Under the pieces are notes generated by a model. It did no database searches and was not told the origin of the DNA. It saw only the letters and a list, made by a program, of their open reading frames with translations. From Murdochiella vaginalis (lineage in GTDB: Bacteria > Bacillota > Clostridia > Tissierellales > Peptoniphilaceae), in assembly GCF_900119705.1 (NCBI RefSeq), contig NZ_LT632322.1:1364001-1428000 (forward strand): a stretch of 64,000 nucleotides of DNA, in the 5' to 3' direction. Below, in pieces: positions 62,039 to 64,000 of the stretch. Numbering within the stretch: the stretch's first letter is position 1; the number at the start of each line of letters is the position of its first letter. A program made the translations under genes and the position numbers.

Positions 62039-63229
62039 TTACTCGATGACCTTGGAGACAACACCGGAAGCAACCGTACGGCCGCCCTCACGGACAGCGA
62101 AACGGAGACCTTCCTCAATCGCGATCGGCGAGATGAGGGTGATGGTGAAGGTGGCGTTATCACCAGGCATAACCATCTCGGTGCCTTCCGGCAGCTGGAT
62201 GTCGCCCGTAACGTCGGTCGTGCGGAAGAAGAACTGCGGACGATAGCCCGAGAAGAACGGCGTATGACGGCCACCTTCATCCTTCGTCAACACATAGACC
62301 TGACCTTCGAATTTGGTATGCGGATGAATCGAGTTCTTAGCAGCCAAAACCTGACCACGCTCGATTTCATTACGCTGTACACCACGCAGCAGCGCGCCGA
62401 TGTTATCGCCGGCTTCTGCCTGATCCAATTGCTTGTGGAACATTTCCACACCGGTGACAACGACTTCACGCGGCTTGTCAACAAGACCGACGATCTCGAC
62501 GGTGTCGCCAACTTTCAACACACCACGCTCGACACGGCCGGTCGCAACCGTACCACGTCCGGTGATGGTCAAAACGTCTTCTACCGGCATCAGGAACGGC
62601 TCATCCGTCGCACGAACCGGCGTCGGGATGTATTCATCAACCGCTTCCATCAATTTCACGATGGCATCTTCCCATTCGCCGCCCTCTTCGAGGCACTTCA
62701 GCGCAGAACCGACAATGATCGGCGTATTGTCGCCGTCAAAATCGTATTCGTTCAATAGGTCGCGAACTTCCATCTCAACCAATTCGATGAGTTCATCATC
62801 ATCAACCTGGTCTTTTTTGTTCAGGAAAACCACGATCTTCGGAACGCCGACCTGACGAGCGAGCAGGATGTGCTCACGAGTCTGGGGCATCGGACCGTCC
62901 GCAGCGGAGACGACGAGGATCGCGCCATCCATCTGGGCAGCACCGGTGATCATGTTCTTAACATAGTCAGCATGGCCCGGGCAGTCCACGTGGGCATAGT
63001 GGCGGTTCGGAGTTTCATACTCGACAACCGACGTATTGATGGTTATACCACGTGCGCGCTCTTCCGGCGCCTTATCGATGTTGGCATAGTCGACGAATTC
63101 GCCTGTGCCAAACTTCTCGTTCATAACTTTGGTGATGGCAGCGGTTAACGTCGTCTTACCATGGTCGACGTGACCGATCGTGCCGATGTTTACATGCGGT
63201 TTACTACGCTCAAATTTTTGCTTCGCCAT
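62039..63229 (-). CDS. tuf: Translation elongation factor EF-Tu
   Basis: 396 residues. Delivers aminoacyl-tRNA to the ribosome as a GTPase. G1 GHVDHGKT (19-26), the switch I RGITIN, G3 DCPGHADY, and G4 NKKD are all intact; the C-terminus ends with the conserved [14 protein letters not shown] precedes the ATG. It follows fusA in the same direction by 89 bp, the usual str order. Confidence 0.99.
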   Translation of the reverse strand: MAKQKFERSKPHVNIGTIGHVDHGKTTLTAAITKVMNEKFGTGEFVDYANIDKAPEERARGITINTSVVEYETPNRHYAHVDCPGHADYVKNMITGAAQMDGAILVVSAADGPMPQTREHILLARQVGVPKIVVFLNKKDQVDDDELIELVEMEVRDLLNEYDFDGDNTPIIVGSALKCLEEGGEWEDAIVKLMEAVDEYIPTPVRATDEPFLMPVEDVLTITGRGTVATGRVERGVLKVGDTVEIVGLVDKPREVVVTGVEMFHKQLDQAEAGDNIGALLRGVQRNEIERGQVLAAKNSIHPHTKFEGQVYVLTKDEGGRHTPFFSGYRPQFFFRTTDVTGDIQLPEGTEMVMPGDNATFTITLISPIAIEEGLRFAVREGGRTVASGVVSKVIE

Positions 63230-63318
63230 TTTTTCCTCCTAAAAACAACAACTGGTCGTTACGGAACATTATAGAACAGATGGCAGAAAATTGCCACTAT
63301 TCCCCCTGCACAACGCAA

Positions 63319-64000
63319 TTACTCGTTGCGCGATTTCGTGACTTCCTCCGCAATGCTGTCGGGCACTTTTTCATAGTGATCGAACTGCATCGAATAGGTC
63401 GCGCGTCCCTGCGTCTTGGAGCGCAGATCCGTCGCATAGCCGAACATTTCGGAAAGCGGAATGTAGGCGTCGACCACCTGAACACCGGCGCGCGTGGACA
63501 TCTGTTCAATGCGCCCGCGTCGGGACGACACGTCGCCCATGACATCGCCCAGGTATTCTTCCGGCGTGAGAATCTCCACTTTTTGCAGCGGTTCCAGCAG
63601 TGCCGGTTTTGCCTGTTTCATTGCGTTTTGCATCGCCATGGAACCGGCAATCTTAAACGCCGTCTCCGACGAGTCGACCTCATGGAACGAGCCGTCGTAG
63701 ATCTCTACGTCCACATCTAGCACCGGGAATCCTGCAACAGGACCGCTCTGACATGCTTCCTGAATACCCTGAATGGACGGGTTGATGAATTCCTTCGGAA
63801 TGGATCCGCCGACGGTGACATTGTGTACCACGATGCCCGTTCCCGGCTCGCCCGGTTTAATGCGAATGCGCACGTCACCGTATTGACCGTGACCACCGGA
63901 CTGGCGCACGAACTTGCCCTGTGCTTCTGCCTGTGTCGTGATGGATTCACGGTAGGAAACCTGCGGATTGCCGATGTTCGCTTCGACTTTGAACTCGCGC
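63319..64000 (-). CDS. fusA: Elongation factor G, C-terminal part (runs off the window)
   Basis: 227 residues of the C-terminus. Segments [85 protein letters not shown] and [20 protein letters not shown] are domains IV-V of EF-G. It catalyses translocation. The 5' portion lies beyond position 64000. Confidence 0.97.
   Translation of the reverse strand, partial: REFKVEANIGNPQVSYRESITTQAEAQGKFVRQSGGHGQYGDVRIRIKPGEPGTGIVVHNVTVGGSIPKEFINPSIQGIQEACQSGPVAGFPVLDVDVEIYDGSFHEVDSSETAFKIAGSMAMQNAMKQAKPALLEPLQKVEILTPEEYLGDVMGDVSSRRGRIEQMSTRAGVQVVDAYIPLSEMFGYATDLRSKTQGRATYSMQFDHYEKVPDSIAEEVTKSRNE

Overview
The window looks like chromosome from an anaerobic, peptidoglycan-rich Bacillota, most likely Tissierellia (Peptoniphilaceae-like). 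That placement is an inference from gene content: a Tad/Flp pilus locus with a DUF5702-type protein, FeoAB with its Cys-rich partner, DUF3793, DUF1538, DUF1667, a D-aspartate crossbridge module and sortase-anchored surface proteins. No rRNA is present to confirm it. Base composition is close to 50% GC, Shine-Dalgarno sites are strong, and many genes overlap as ATGA.

Layout. 1-9.0 kb (minus): the 5' part of nadD, then a Tad pilus operon (TadA, TadB, TadC, Flp1, TadE-like proteins, a DUF5702-type giant, a WG-repeat-like protein) behind a long structured leader, with a divergent XRE regulator. 10-16.4 kb (minus): tRNA-Ala, an iron alcohol dehydrogenase, a MATE exporter, a D-aspartate ligase/aspartate racemase pair, BrnQ and a small membrane protein. 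16.7-21.3 kb (plus): an mgl sugar ABC transporter whose binding protein appears circularly permuted and whose permease has a ~230-residue cytosolic extension. 22-25.4 kb (minus): feoA-feoB-Cys-rich protein. 26.8-30.4 kb: purine permease, DUF3793, flavodoxin and a DJ-1-like protein. 30.7-37.2 kb (plus): D-amino acid aminotransferase, a GlpA/GlpB-like/DUF1667 redox trio, a lipase-like hydrolase and pdxST. 38.5-47.7 kb (minus): TldE/TldD, a lipase-like DUF2974 protein with a radical SAM partner, an SDR, an ABC exporter and a TcdA-TatD fusion. 48.5-54.7 kb (minus): GlsB, tandem PII, DUF1538, a lipoprotein, and an ABC/GntR operon. 55-61.6 kb (minus): two sortase-anchored surface proteins. 62-64 kb (minus): tuf and the 3' part of fusA.

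How genes work together. Four copies of one 16-bp operator (GTTAK-N6-CTAAC) lie in front of feoA and in front of DUF3793/flavodoxin, which suggests one iron-responsive DtxR-type regulon covering Fe(II) uptake and the flavodoxin substitute for ferredoxin. The racemase, ATP-grasp ligase and D-amino acid aminotransferase point to D-aspartate metabolism for the cell wall. pdxST could supply PLP to the aminotransferase.

Most unusual content. Three gene-free islands (about 25.4-26.6, 37.2-38.3 and 47.7-48.5 kb) are packed with palindromes from up to three families in a nested order (CCGGC-type, GCGCCGC-type, then a tandem array of TCAGGG...CCCTGA hairpins at ~43-48 bp period). A fourth array (52.0-52.4 kb) has a different 55-bp hairpin unit. 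They are not CRISPR arrays and encode no credible protein. With the permuted sugar-binding protein they are the main candidates for undescribed biology. No transposase, phage gene, CRISPR locus or replication origin was recognised.
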